From assembly GCA_027080245.1 (NCBI GenBank), contig JALWSN010000442.1, positions 1-14,156 of the forward strand: a stretch of DNA of 14,156 nucleotides, read 5' to 3'. The notes under the pieces were generated by a model. The model worked only from the letters and a program-made list of their open reading frames with translations, made no database searches and was not told the DNA's origin. The translations under genes and the position numbers were made by a program. Positions 1 to 7,501 of this stretch are shown one piece after another; the stretch's first letter is position 1, and each line of letters starts with the position of its first letter. The DNA comes from Ignavibacteriales bacterium (GTDB taxonomy: Bacteria > Bacteroidota > Ignavibacteria > Ignavibacteriales > Melioribacteraceae).

Positions 1-61
1 AAATAAATCTAATGAATAATAACTGTTAACATAACTGAATTTTTTGAACGAATATTCATTT

Positions 62-92
62 TTGTCGAGTCCGCATTTTCAAAATAGTTTTA
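62..92 (+). promoter_or_regulatory. Possible promoter of rlmN
   Basis: A TTTG (61-64, TTG at 62-64) is followed after 20 bases by TAGTTTTA (85-92), which matches the Bacteroidota -7 consensus TAnnTTTG at all but the last base. It lies about 40 bases ahead of the rlmN ATG, a suitable distance for a short leader. Because the region is very AT-rich a chance match is quite possible, so this is only a candidate. Confidence 0.3.
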
Positions 93-132
93 AACAAAAC
101 CATTAAATTTGGAATCAAAATAATATTGAATA

Positions 133-1218
133 ATGAAAGAAAATAAAAAAATAGAAATAAAAAGTTTTACTAAAAGCGAGTTAGCCCAATATCTACAAGG
201 GCTTGGCGAACCCGCATACAGAGCGGACCAAATTTTTAATTGGCTTTACAATCGCCTTTCTCTTGATTACGACGAAATGAAAAATATTCCGAAGACCTTA
301 CGAAAAAAATTAAATGAAGAAACGCATATTACAAGTCTTACCAAAGTTAACGAAACTTTCTCGCCTGTTACTGGAACTAAAAAATTTCTTTTTAACACTT
401 TGGACAATTACAATATCGAATCGGTTGTAATTCCAGAAGGTAAGAGGACTACTCTTTGCGTTTCGACCCAAGTTGGCTGCCCGCTCGATTGTAAGTTCTG
501 CGCGACAGGATTAATGGGTTTTGAAAGGAATTTAAGCGTTGGCGAAATTATTGATCAATACATTCTAACGGCTAAAGAATACGGGAAAAAGAAAATCACC
601 AATATTGTATTCATGGGAATGGGCGAACCGCTTTTGAATTTTCAAGCTACCGTTAAAGCCATTGAAAATTTACGAAACGAACTTAACACAGGCATCAGTC
701 GAAACAGAATAACGGTTTCAACGTCGGGAATCCCCTCTAAAATCAGGGCTTTGGCGGATACCAGTCTGCGCGTTAAAATTGCACTTTCTTTACATTCGCC
801 TTTCGACGAAGTGAGAAATAGTTTAATGCCTATTAATATTAAATATCCTTTAACCGATACTATTGAAGCACTTAAATATTACACCCAAAAGACAAAGACA
901 AGAATTACCTTTGAATATTTAATGTTGGAAGGAATTAACGATCGTAAAGAAGACGTTAAAGGACTTGCAAGAATCTGTGGTTCGCTTCCTTCGAAAATAA
1001 ATTTGATTCCGTTTAATAAAATTGACCACATGTCGCCCGCAGGTATTTCGGCAACGCTAAACCCTTCGCCAAAAGAAAGAATTGAAAAGTTCGCAAACAC
1101 TTTGAGAGAAAAGAATATTACCGTAATGATTAGAAATACTCAAGGAGACGACATTGCGGCGGCGTGCGGCCAATTGGCAATTAAAAGTAAAAAAGGGAGA
1201 AGAATCAAAGTTTTTTAA
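133..1218 (+). CDS. rlmN: Dual-specificity RNA methyltransferase RlmN
   Basis: Radical-SAM enzyme that methylates C2 of adenosine in 23S rRNA (A2503 in E. coli numbering) and, in the family, A37 of a subset of tRNAs. The 361-residue length is normal. The [4Fe-4S]/SAM cluster motif CxxxCxxC is C116, C120 and C123, and the GMGEP SAM-binding motif is at 162-166. The two cysteines used for the methyl-transfer mechanism are both present: C109, seven residues before the first cluster cysteine, and C345 in the C-terminal GDDIAAACGQL segment. The N-terminal ~90 residues are the usual accessory RNA-binding domain with the FNWLY-type motif (35-39). The ATG at 133 is chosen because it gives the full family N-terminus; there is no Shine-Dalgarno. 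It is the only plus-strand gene, and its last 14 bp overlap the tail of the convergent ligase gene. Identification is firm. Confidence 0.97.
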   Translation: MKENKKIEIKSFTKSELAQYLQGLGEPAYRADQIFNWLYNRLSLDYDEMKNIPKTLRKKLNEETHITSLTKVNETFSPVTGTKKFLFNTLDNYNIESVVIPEGKRTTLCVSTQVGCPLDCKFCATGLMGFERNLSVGEIIDQYILTAKEYGKKKITNIVFMGMGEPLLNFQATVKAIENLRNELNTGISRNRITVSTSGIPSKIRALADTSLRVKIALSLHSPFDEVRNSLMPINIKYPLTDTIEALKYYTQKTKTRITFEYLMLEGINDRKEDVKGLARICGSLPSKINLIPFNKIDHMSPAGISATLNPSPKERIEKFANTLREKNITVMIRNTQGDDIAAACGQLAIKSKKGRRIKVF

Positions 1219-4200
1219 CAAGCCCGGAATATTTGGGTTCAATCTTAAACCCGAACCTGTAAAAATATTCCGGACGGAAAAAACCCGTAGTAATGTACTT
1301 AACGCCTTCGTTCTTCGCTCTGTTAAAAAGTTCCTTCATTAAAGCTTCGCTTACACCTTTGCGTCTAAAGGGATGAGAGACAACTATTTTTTCCATGTGT
1401 ATTTTATTTGCCTCTTCCTTGTTGTAAAATAATCCGCCAATAATAAAGCCCCGTTCCGAGAGGGCGACGAGAAATTCGTTGTTCGGACGAAAATTCACAA
1501 ACATATTTACGGCAGTAAACAATCCGTGCAGTCTGGAAATTTCTTTTGGCGAATTCGGGCGCCTTACAAAAAATTTATTCCCTTCTTTATCCGTAAAGCG
1601 GACGACAAGATTAAATTGCGGAGCTCCTTTCCAGTTAGTATTAATAATTTCCGCATAATCATTAGCTCGAATGTAAGGATAAGCCAAGCGCGTTAAAAAA
1701 TATTTTTCCTTTTCGCCGCACTTTTCAAGTATTCCGCTGCGAACAATAATCTGTTCTATTTCCGTTTTTTCCAATCTCTCCTTTAACGATGAATGAACAA
1801 TATCCATTAAAAATTTTCTGATTTCATCTTCCGAATCGTAAAAGACCGTTTCCAAATAAAATTTCAATCTGGCTGCGGGAAAATCCTTTTCAGTTTGTTC
1901 CAGATTGTACGTTTCAAACAACTCGTCAATCATTTCAGCTTGAATTTTTACGTCGGCATGCTCGTTTAATTTACGCCATCTGAGAAATCTCTTAATTGCA
2001 AAAAATAACCGCCTTGGTATGAACCCTTGCTCGTCCACTTTTTTCAGATATTGCTCAAGCCTTTCCATTCCAGTTAACCAAAAATCCCCAAGCGTTTGTT
2101 CTTTCAATTCTTTTAATAAATTTTGCAACAAGGCTTTACCTTCGTTAATTCCAAGCGATTCAATTGCTCCCGAAAACAAATAATACCAAACGCTTTGCCT
2201 CGTTAGGTAAGGATATTTTCTGAAGGTCTTCAAAATAAATTCTTCAAAGAAATGATTGAACAAATTAAAATAGGAAGTGAATTTTTGCCTCTCGGATAGG
2301 GAGATGATTTTTGCGCCGGATTGGTAATCGTGATGAGGGATCTTAAAATTTTTGATGGACGCATTTTTTAACAAAATTTTCTTTTGTGCGGTTTTCCAGA
2401 AACCGAAATACGCAGCCGAAGCGCTCCAGACAAAATAAGGGAAAAGATAGAAAAGTCTAACGGACGTCTTTTCGTCCAAGAGTTTGTTTTTTCTCTTTAA
2501 ATATTGCGCAACAGTTTCTTCTTCCAGATACTCGGCACTCCACATTTTAAATTCATTCCAATATCCCCCGAATTCAGCTACAAAACCGAACAAGTATTTT
2601 TTGTCCGCAGCTAATATGTTCCAATTGATTTCTTCTTTAATTTTTTCTTCCGGAGTATTTTCATCAATAATCACGGAAATTTCAAAAGCGCCTTCCTTCC
2701 TCGTTTGAACGATGATTCTGTAAAATCCTTTTCCGTTTAGCTCCATTAAACGACTAACCCATACTCCGCCCGGCAAAATATCGTTTAATCCGATTAACCT
2801 CCCTCTATTAAACAAAAAAACCGCTTCCCTAATAATTGGAGTAACCGAAAAAGCTTTAATAATAGCTCTTTTAACTTTGTCGGTTATTTCTTCGCTAATA
2901 ACAATAACGTCCTTCCACTCATACTCATCCCCTGTTTCGGGATCTACCGCAATTTTCTGATTTTTGCCCAACCACTCTCGAAAGTAACTTCTGCACTTAA
3001 TTCTGATATTCCCCGCATATTCGGAAATCTCCGGCAACTCTTTCATTAACTGATATTTAACAAGCGTCCTTCTGATTTCTTTGTAAGTTATCGGATGCGC
3101 CTTGCTATATTCAAGAAGGAAATCAAACAAATTAAAAACAATCTCTTTTTCAACAATATGCTTTTTGAAATCGGCGATAAAATTTTCAAGAACTTTTTGA
3201 AACACGTTTAACTTCTGCCTAATTACTTTATTCTTTGCCAGATTTTTACTTAAATCAACGGATAGCAATTTGCTCGAAGATCTGAAATATTTGGGTATTA
3301 AATTTAGAAGTTCGCCTTGCTCAAATATTTCAACGCTAAGTAAAAAACTCTCCTTAAGGATTTTTTTGTTTTTAATTAATTGCGGATTCTTTAATAAAAA
3401 TATCGACGCCTCGCGATTAGCTAAGGATTTGTCCGACGCCGCCGTTTTAATCAACTCAAAAGCTTTTGTCGCTCTTGCAACGTCTCCCCCCTCTATTAGC
3501 GTAAAAGCTAAATGAAAAGCTTTAAGCGAAGTCTCTTTAGCGGCAAGATATTGTTCAATATCTGAACTATTCATTTTTTGAACTGTTCTATTTCTGTACT
3601 TTTTCAATATTTTAATGGAAGATGTTTGTCTCCCTCGCGCCCACCCCTCTATTGCCTCCGTAGTAAATTCTACCAAACTTTCGTTGCCTAACCAAAGCAA
3701 AGGATTAGTTAACACTTCGTGCAAATCAAACACCTTATCTTCCAACAAATAAAGGTAATCGCCAAACCTTATTGCGTTGTCCCCTTTAATTTCAATAGGA
3801 AGGCTGCTTCCCAATATTTTCAATTTTCTATTTTCAATCTTAACATCTGTAATTAAAATTCCTTTTTCGCGTAAGAACCAGTTCGGAATTCTTATTATTA
3901 AATTATTTAACGGAATATCGTAATGATTGGACAAATACATTTCGTTAATAATATCACCAAAATTTTGTTCAATCACTTTACGCTTAAAAGTGCCTTTGGG
4001 AGTTAATTCCCCTTTCTCGCGGGAAAAAGCTCTCGGAACAATTCTGAAATCCAGAATTCTCTCGTAAGGCGCAATGAATTTATTTACAGTAACTACTACC
4101 GATGCAAAATAATCTCTTAATTTTTTTTCCGTTAATTTTCGAAGGTTGTATTCGCTTGAATAATTTGGCACAATAAGGGCTGTATTAAAAGGTTTGTGGT

Positions 4201-5926
4201 CGCCAACAACAAAAACCTGTTTAACAGTTTCGAAATCTTTAAAAAAATTCTCGATTTTCTGAGGAGCTATTGTTTCCCCTTTTATGTTTTTGTAAATTTC
4301 TTTTTTTCTATCAACTATCTCCACAAATCCGTCGTCGTCCATTACCATTACGTCTCCCGTAGGCAACCAATCTTCCTTGTCAAATGTTTCGCTTTTACTT
4401 TGCCCGTAATAACCGAGCATTACGTACCCGCCCTTAATTAAAAGCTCGCCGTCGTCTTTCAATTTAATTTTAATACCGGGTAAGGCTTTTCCCAAAGAAT
4501 TCGGTTTGTACCGTCCCGGCGGCGTCATTGTAATTCCGCCAGTAGCTTCGGTCATTCCGAAACCGCTCATTAATTCAATCCCATTACTTTGAAAGAATAG
4601 AAAAATCTCCGGTGGCAAGAATCCGGCGGCGGATAGGCCCCATTTTAATTTACCGCCCGTAACTTCGCGAACCGTTTTTTCAATTTCCATAAGCTCGTCA
4701 AGCTCAATATTTACAAGGGTCTGAATGTGTTCGTAAAGTTGCATCCACTTTTTGGGAATACTAATAAATATTGTTGGCTTTACTTTTTTCATCCCTTGCA
4801 ATAAAGATTCCAGAGAGGGATTTTCCATCTTTACATATTCGGCGCCCCAGAAAATCGCTCCTAACATTTCAAGATATCTTCCAAAAGTATGAAACAATGG
4901 CAAATAACTTAAAAACTTATCGGAATCCCCCACATCCGGAAGAGCAAGCGCCCGGCAAAATCTCTTGAACATTAAATTTAAATTCGAAAAAATAATTCCC
5001 TTGGGATTCCCCGTTGTGCCGGATGTGTACATTATCGTAGCAGGTTCGTGAATTGCCAACTTATTTTCAAGATCGGCGCGCCCGGCAAAAGAAAGAAATT
5101 CATTGAACGAAATAACATTTTCTCTAATACTGTTGCCTTTTAATAAAATTATTTTTTTTACTTTGGGTAGTTTATCCAATACAGTCGATAGTTTAACCAG
5201 CTGTTTTTCTCCACTAACAAACACAACCGGCGTTTCCGTTTGTCGTAAAATGTAAAAAATGTTTTCCGCAACCGATATAGCCGGGATGATCACATTCTTA
5301 ACGCCGCCTGTTAAACAAGCAATGTCCAAAAGAATAGTTTTGATATCGTTCTCGAGAATAAACGCCGCTTGAGGCTCGGGAATCGCAAGGGACTTGAACA
5401 GTCCCGCTAATGCCGACCGTATTTGTTTTACTCTTTCGTTAATCGTCTTCCAGCTGTAGGAAATTAGCTTACCGTTTCTAATTTCGCTCAATAATATTTT
5501 TGTAGAATAGTCTTTGTTTCTTTGACTGAACAACCGGTCAATGTTAAAATTACTTACCTTTAAGAGTCGGTAAATTAGCTCTTCGTAATCTCTCCGCTCG
5601 TAAATTTTTCTTAAAAAATTCGGATTTCTTAATAAATCGAGATAGCCCCATATTAATTGGTTGATTTCAACATTACCCTTACGAGCTTCAAGTAAATTAA
5701 GTCCAAACGAATAGTAAACATTTTCGTCCAACGAAGAAGCTATTTCGCCGGTGAGATTAGAAGAATACAATTCGGACAGTATTAGGGCAAGCTTTTTAAC
5801 AGCTTCGTTCGAAAAAGTAAAATCGTTAATCGTTCGGTTAAATTCGACGGTTAATATGGACTTTTCTTGAGGCTCCAACGCGGCGGCTCCCCTGCTTACT
5901 AATTCGCTGATTTTTTGCAGTGTCAT
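1205..5926 (-). CDS. Giant multidomain acyl-CoA ligase-like / GNAT fusion protein
   Basis: Seen: 1573 residues when started at the ATG at 5924-5926. An upstream in-frame ATG (5969-5971) lies inside the citrate synthase terminator and is rejected; AAGG nine bases before 5926 supports the shorter form. Residues 1-135 are mostly helical and unrecognised. Residues ~136-660 form an ANL adenylation domain: P-loop MYTSGTTGNPKG (299-310), HTFGR (346-350), FGMTEATGG (456-464), TGD (523-525), DRKKE (539-543), and a C-terminal LTPKGTFKRK segment (641-650). This resembles long-chain fatty acyl-CoA ligases, which activate an acid as acyl-AMP and then acyl-CoA. Residues ~660-1430 are unrecognised. Residues ~1480-1573 form a GNAT fold with the acyl-CoA pyrophosphate loop HPFRRKGVSEAL (1518-1529) and the RPEYFYRFGF end (1551-1560). 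No signal peptide is seen, so it is probably cytosolic. Inferred: the product of the ligase could feed the transferase; the true substrate is unknown. Typical ligases are 550-650 residues, so this is far longer. The frame is open throughout. Confidence 0.85.
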   Translation of the reverse strand: MTLQKISELVSRGAAALEPQEKSILTVEFNRTINDFTFSNEAVKKLALILSELYSSNLTGEIASSLDENVYYSFGLNLLEARKGNVEINQLIWGYLDLLRNPNFLRKIYERRDYEELIYRLLKVSNFNIDRLFSQRNKDYSTKILLSEIRNGKLISYSWKTINERVKQIRSALAGLFKSLAIPEPQAAFILENDIKTILLDIACLTGGVKNVIIPAISVAENIFYILRQTETPVVFVSGEKQLVKLSTVLDKLPKVKKIILLKGNSIRENVISFNEFLSFAGRADLENKLAIHEPATIMYTSGTTGNPKGIIFSNLNLMFKRFCRALALPDVGDSDKFLSYLPLFHTFGRYLEMLGAIFWGAEYVKMENPSLESLLQGMKKVKPTIFISIPKKWMQLYEHIQTLVNIELDELMEIEKTVREVTGGKLKWGLSAAGFLPPEIFLFFQSNGIELMSGFGMTEATGGITMTPPGRYKPNSLGKALPGIKIKLKDDGELLIKGGYVMLGYYGQSKSETFDKEDWLPTGDVMVMDDDGFVEIVDRKKEIYKNIKGETIAPQKIENFFKDFETVKQVFVVGDHKPFNTALIVPNYSSEYNLRKLTEKKLRDYFASVVVTVNKFIAPYERILDFRIVPRAFSREKGELTPKGTFKRKVIEQNFGDIINEMYLSNHYDIPLNNLIIRIPNWFLREKGILITDVKIENRKLKILGSSLPIEIKGDNAIRFGDYLYLLEDKVFDLHEVLTNPLLWLGNESLVEFTTEAIEGWARGRQTSSIKILKKYRNRTVQKMNSSDIEQYLAAKETSLKAFHLAFTLIEGGDVARATKAFELIKTAASDKSLANREASIFLLKNPQLIKNKKILKESFLLSVEIFEQGELLNLIPKYFRSSSKLLSVDLSKNLAKNKVIRQKLNVFQKVLENFIADFKKHIVEKEIVFNLFDFLLEYSKAHPITYKEIRRTLVKYQLMKELPEISEYAGNIRIKCRSYFREWLGKNQKIAVDPETGDEYEWKDVIVISEEITDKVKRAIIKAFSVTPIIREAVFLFNRGRLIGLNDILPGGVWVSRLMELNGKGFYRIIVQTRKEGAFEISVIIDENTPEEKIKEEINWNILAADKKYLFGFVAEFGGYWNEFKMWSAEYLEEETVAQYLKRKNKLLDEKTSVRLFYLFPYFVWSASAAYFGFWKTAQKKILLKNASIKNFKIPHHDYQSGAKIISLSERQKFTSYFNLFNHFFEEFILKTFRKYPYLTRQSVWYYLFSGAIESLGINEGKALLQNLLKELKEQTLGDFWLTGMERLEQYLKKVDEQGFIPRRLFFAIKRFLRWRKLNEHADVKIQAEMIDELFETYNLEQTEKDFPAARLKFYLETVFYDSEDEIRKFLMDIVHSSLKERLEKTEIEQIIVRSGILEKCGEKEKYFLTRLAYPYIRANDYAEIINTNWKGAPQFNLVVRFTDKEGNKFFVRRPNSPKEISRLHGLFTAVNMFVNFRPNNEFLVALSERGFIIGGLFYNKEEANKIHMEKIVVSHPFRRKGVSEALMKELFNRAKNEGVKYITTGFFRPEYFYRFGFKIEPKYSGLVKKL
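1224..1273. repeat. Inverted repeat at the rlmN / ligase convergent overlap
   Basis: A perfect 11-bp inverted repeat, CCGGAATATTT (1224-1234) and AAATATTCCGG (1263-1273), encloses a second 5-bp stem GGGTT/AACCC (1235-1239 and 1248-1252). It begins five bases past the rlmN stop codon and lies within the last codons of the ligase gene, where the arms encode parts of the GNAT tail. On the rlmN transcript it would form a 3' hairpin, but no U-run follows, so it is not a standard intrinsic terminator. It could protect or end the message; it may also be a coincidence of coding sequence. Confidence 0.5.
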
Positions 5927-5937
5927 TAAACTTCGCC

Positions 5938-5980
5938 TTAAAATAAAAGGGCTATCCGTGGCGCAACCCACGAATAGCCC
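5938..5980 (-). terminator. Intrinsic terminator of citrate synthase
   Basis: The plus strand has GGGCTATCCGTGG (5949-5961), a 6-base loop (5962-5967) and CCACGAATAGCCC (5968-5980). Read on the minus strand this is a 13-bp stem with a single G-U pair, followed by TTTTATTTT. It starts 23 bases after the citrate synthase stop codon, a classic Rho-independent terminator. Only 22 bases separate the stem from the ligase ATG, so downstream expression must come from read-through or from a promoter overlapping this hairpin. Confidence 0.9.
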
Positions 5981-6003
5981 GTGAAAAAGAATAATTCTAC
6001 TTA

Positions 6004-7308
6004 CTACTTAATTCCGGCAATCTCTTCCATCATGTCGGTAGTAATCGATTTTGGCCTTTCAATAGGATAGCCAAGCGCTCTATCCCAAATAATGTTAGAG
6101 CAAACGCCAAGAGAGCGACCAATACCGAACAGAACCGTGTAGAAGTCGTATTCACGGATGCCGTAATACCACTGAATAACGCCGGACTGAGCATCGACGT
6201 TCGGCCAAGGATTCTTGGCTTTTCCGTGCTCCTGAAGGATTGGCGGAACTACTTTGTAAAGCATATCCACGTATTTGAAGATTTCGTCGTCGGGCAAATG
6301 TTTCAAGCAGAATTCCCTTTGAGCCATGTAGCGAGGATCGGTTTTACGCAAAACCGCATGTCCGAAACCCGGAATTACCTGACCTGAATTCAAAGTATCC
6401 CAAACGAATTTTTTCATTTCGTCTTCCGAAGGAAGCTTACCTCCCATTTTCTCCATTACCCCTTGAATCCAACGCAATACTTCTTGATTAGCCAATCCAT
6501 GTAAAGGTCCTGCCAAACCGTCGAGCATTGCCGAAATAGCGTAATAAGGATCGGACAACGCGCTTGCAACAAGATGCCCGGTATGAGCGCTAACGTTACC
6601 GCTTTCGTGATCGCTGTGCAGAATAAAATACAATCTTGCAACGTCGTCGTAAGGTTTGTCGATTCCCATCATATGTGCAAAATTACCGCCCATGTCTAAT
6701 TCGGGATCCGGCGGAATAATGTCGCCACCTTTGTATTTCCATCTGTAAATAAACGCTGCAATCTGGGGAAGCCTCGAAAGCAAGTTCAACGCATCTTCGT
6801 AAGCAGCATCCCAATAATCCATTTTGCTCATACCTTCGTTGTAACGTTTTGCGAAAACGGATTCTTTTTCCATTGCAACAACGGCGGTTGCAAACATCGC
6901 CATTGGATGAGAATCCTTAGGCATTGCTTTAAGAACGTCAAAAACGTAAGAAGGAATTTCTCTTCTCTTCTTGAATTCTTCGTAAACTAATTGAGCTTCT
7001 TCCTCCGTGGGAATGTCCCCAGTTAACAAAAGATAAAGAAAGCCTTCTACGTAAGGCATTTCGGCGCCCGGCACCTTCGGTAATTTTTCCAACACTTCAG
7101 GTATCGTGTACCCCCTAAATCTAATGCCTTCGTAAGGGTCCAAGTAAGAAATATCGGTTGTTAAGCACTTTACGCCTCTCATTCCACCGATTACTTGTTT
7201 GATTGTTACGTCCCCTACCTTAACATCGCCATATTCCTTCAATAACCTTGTTGTACGGGGGCGCCAGGCTTCAATCTTCTCGAAAAGTTTCTCTTTTAAT
7301 GTTGCCAC
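6004..7308 (-). CDS. gltA: Citrate synthase, mitochondrial (eukaryote-like) type
   Basis: Condenses oxaloacetate and acetyl-CoA to citrate, the entry step of the TCA cycle, in the cytosol. The three catalytic residues of pig heart citrate synthase (H274, H320, D375) correspond to H270 in GPLHGLANQE, H317 in PGFGHAVLRKTDPRY and D372 in NPWPNVDAQSG. Other stretches, such as HSDHESGNVSAHTGHL (231-246) and ALGYPIERPKS (411-421), also read like the mitochondrial enzyme rather than the hexameric E. coli form. The 434 residues match the mature eukaryotic length. Eukaryote-like citrate synthases are known in some bacteria, for example Geobacter. The start is GTG (7306-7308), fixed by a perfect AAAGGAGGT four bases upstream. 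It is probably a single-gene unit, with a 193-bp AT-rich gap upstream and a strong terminator downstream. The gene symbol is by function; the sequence is not an E. coli GltA type. Confidence 0.97.
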   Translation of the reverse strand: MATLKEKLFEKIEAWRPRTTRLLKEYGDVKVGDVTIKQVIGGMRGVKCLTTDISYLDPYEGIRFRGYTIPEVLEKLPKVPGAEMPYVEGFLYLLLTGDIPTEEEAQLVYEEFKKRREIPSYVFDVLKAMPKDSHPMAMFATAVVAMEKESVFAKRYNEGMSKMDYWDAAYEDALNLLSRLPQIAAFIYRWKYKGGDIIPPDPELDMGGNFAHMMGIDKPYDDVARLYFILHSDHESGNVSAHTGHLVASALSDPYYAISAMLDGLAGPLHGLANQEVLRWIQGVMEKMGGKLPSEDEMKKFVWDTLNSGQVIPGFGHAVLRKTDPRYMAQREFCLKHLPDDEIFKYVDMLYKVVPPILQEHGKAKNPWPNVDAQSGVIQWYYGIREYDFYTVLFGIGRSLGVCSNIIWDRALGYPIERPKSITTDMMEEIAGIK

Positions 7309-7312
7309 TTTG

Positions 7313-7321
7313 ACCTCCTTT
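7313..7321 (-). promoter_or_regulatory. Perfect Shine-Dalgarno of citrate synthase
   Basis: The minus strand reads AAAGGAGGT, fully complementary to the typical 16S rRNA 3' end, with only four bases (CAAA) before the GTG start codon. It decides the start. It stands out because none of the other genes here has more than a trace of such a site, suggesting strong, constitutive translation of this enzyme. Confidence 0.85.
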
Positions 7322-7339
7322 GTGTAGTTTTTTAATATT

Positions 7340-7365
7340 TGAAATAGTAAATAGAAACTATTTCA
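7340..7365. repeat. Inverted repeat in the citrate synthase leader
   Basis: TGAAATAGT (7340-7348) and ACTATTTCA (7357-7365) form a perfect 9-bp inverted repeat with an 8-base spacer, 32 to 57 bases ahead of the GTG start. It may be an operator for a dimeric regulator or a 5'-UTR hairpin. The rest of the 193-bp gap between hpnE and citrate synthase (7309-7501) is very AT-rich. It must hold the promoter unless transcription continues from hpnE, but no match to TAnnTTTG was found; TTGTTT and TAAAAT (7446-7441 and 7420-7415, spacer 20) is the best weak pair. Confidence 0.45.
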
Positions 7366-7501
7366 GTTCCCTTTAAATTAACTATTTTTTTTTGAAAATG
7401 TGAATTCTTTTTTCATTTTAAAAAATTTTTTCTTGATATTAAACAACTATTGACTTTGGTAAAATATACTGGAATTAGAAGTGAAAATCCGAGCGAAACT
7501 A

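Noticed and set aside
4948..5090. A 13-base direct repeat, GCGCCCGGCAAAA, at 4948-4960 and 5078-5090
   Set aside because: Both copies are inside the adenylation-domain coding region in different reading frames and have no flanking structure; most likely chance.
5927..5971. Longer N-terminus of the giant protein starting at 5971
   Set aside because: That ATG lies inside the citrate synthase terminator stem, the added 15 residues look unlike the protein, and the 5926 start has AAGG nine bases ahead.
7449..7470. TTGACT and TATACT on the plus strand as a promoter
   Set aside because: The two boxes are separated by only about 9-10 bases and no plus-strand gene follows.
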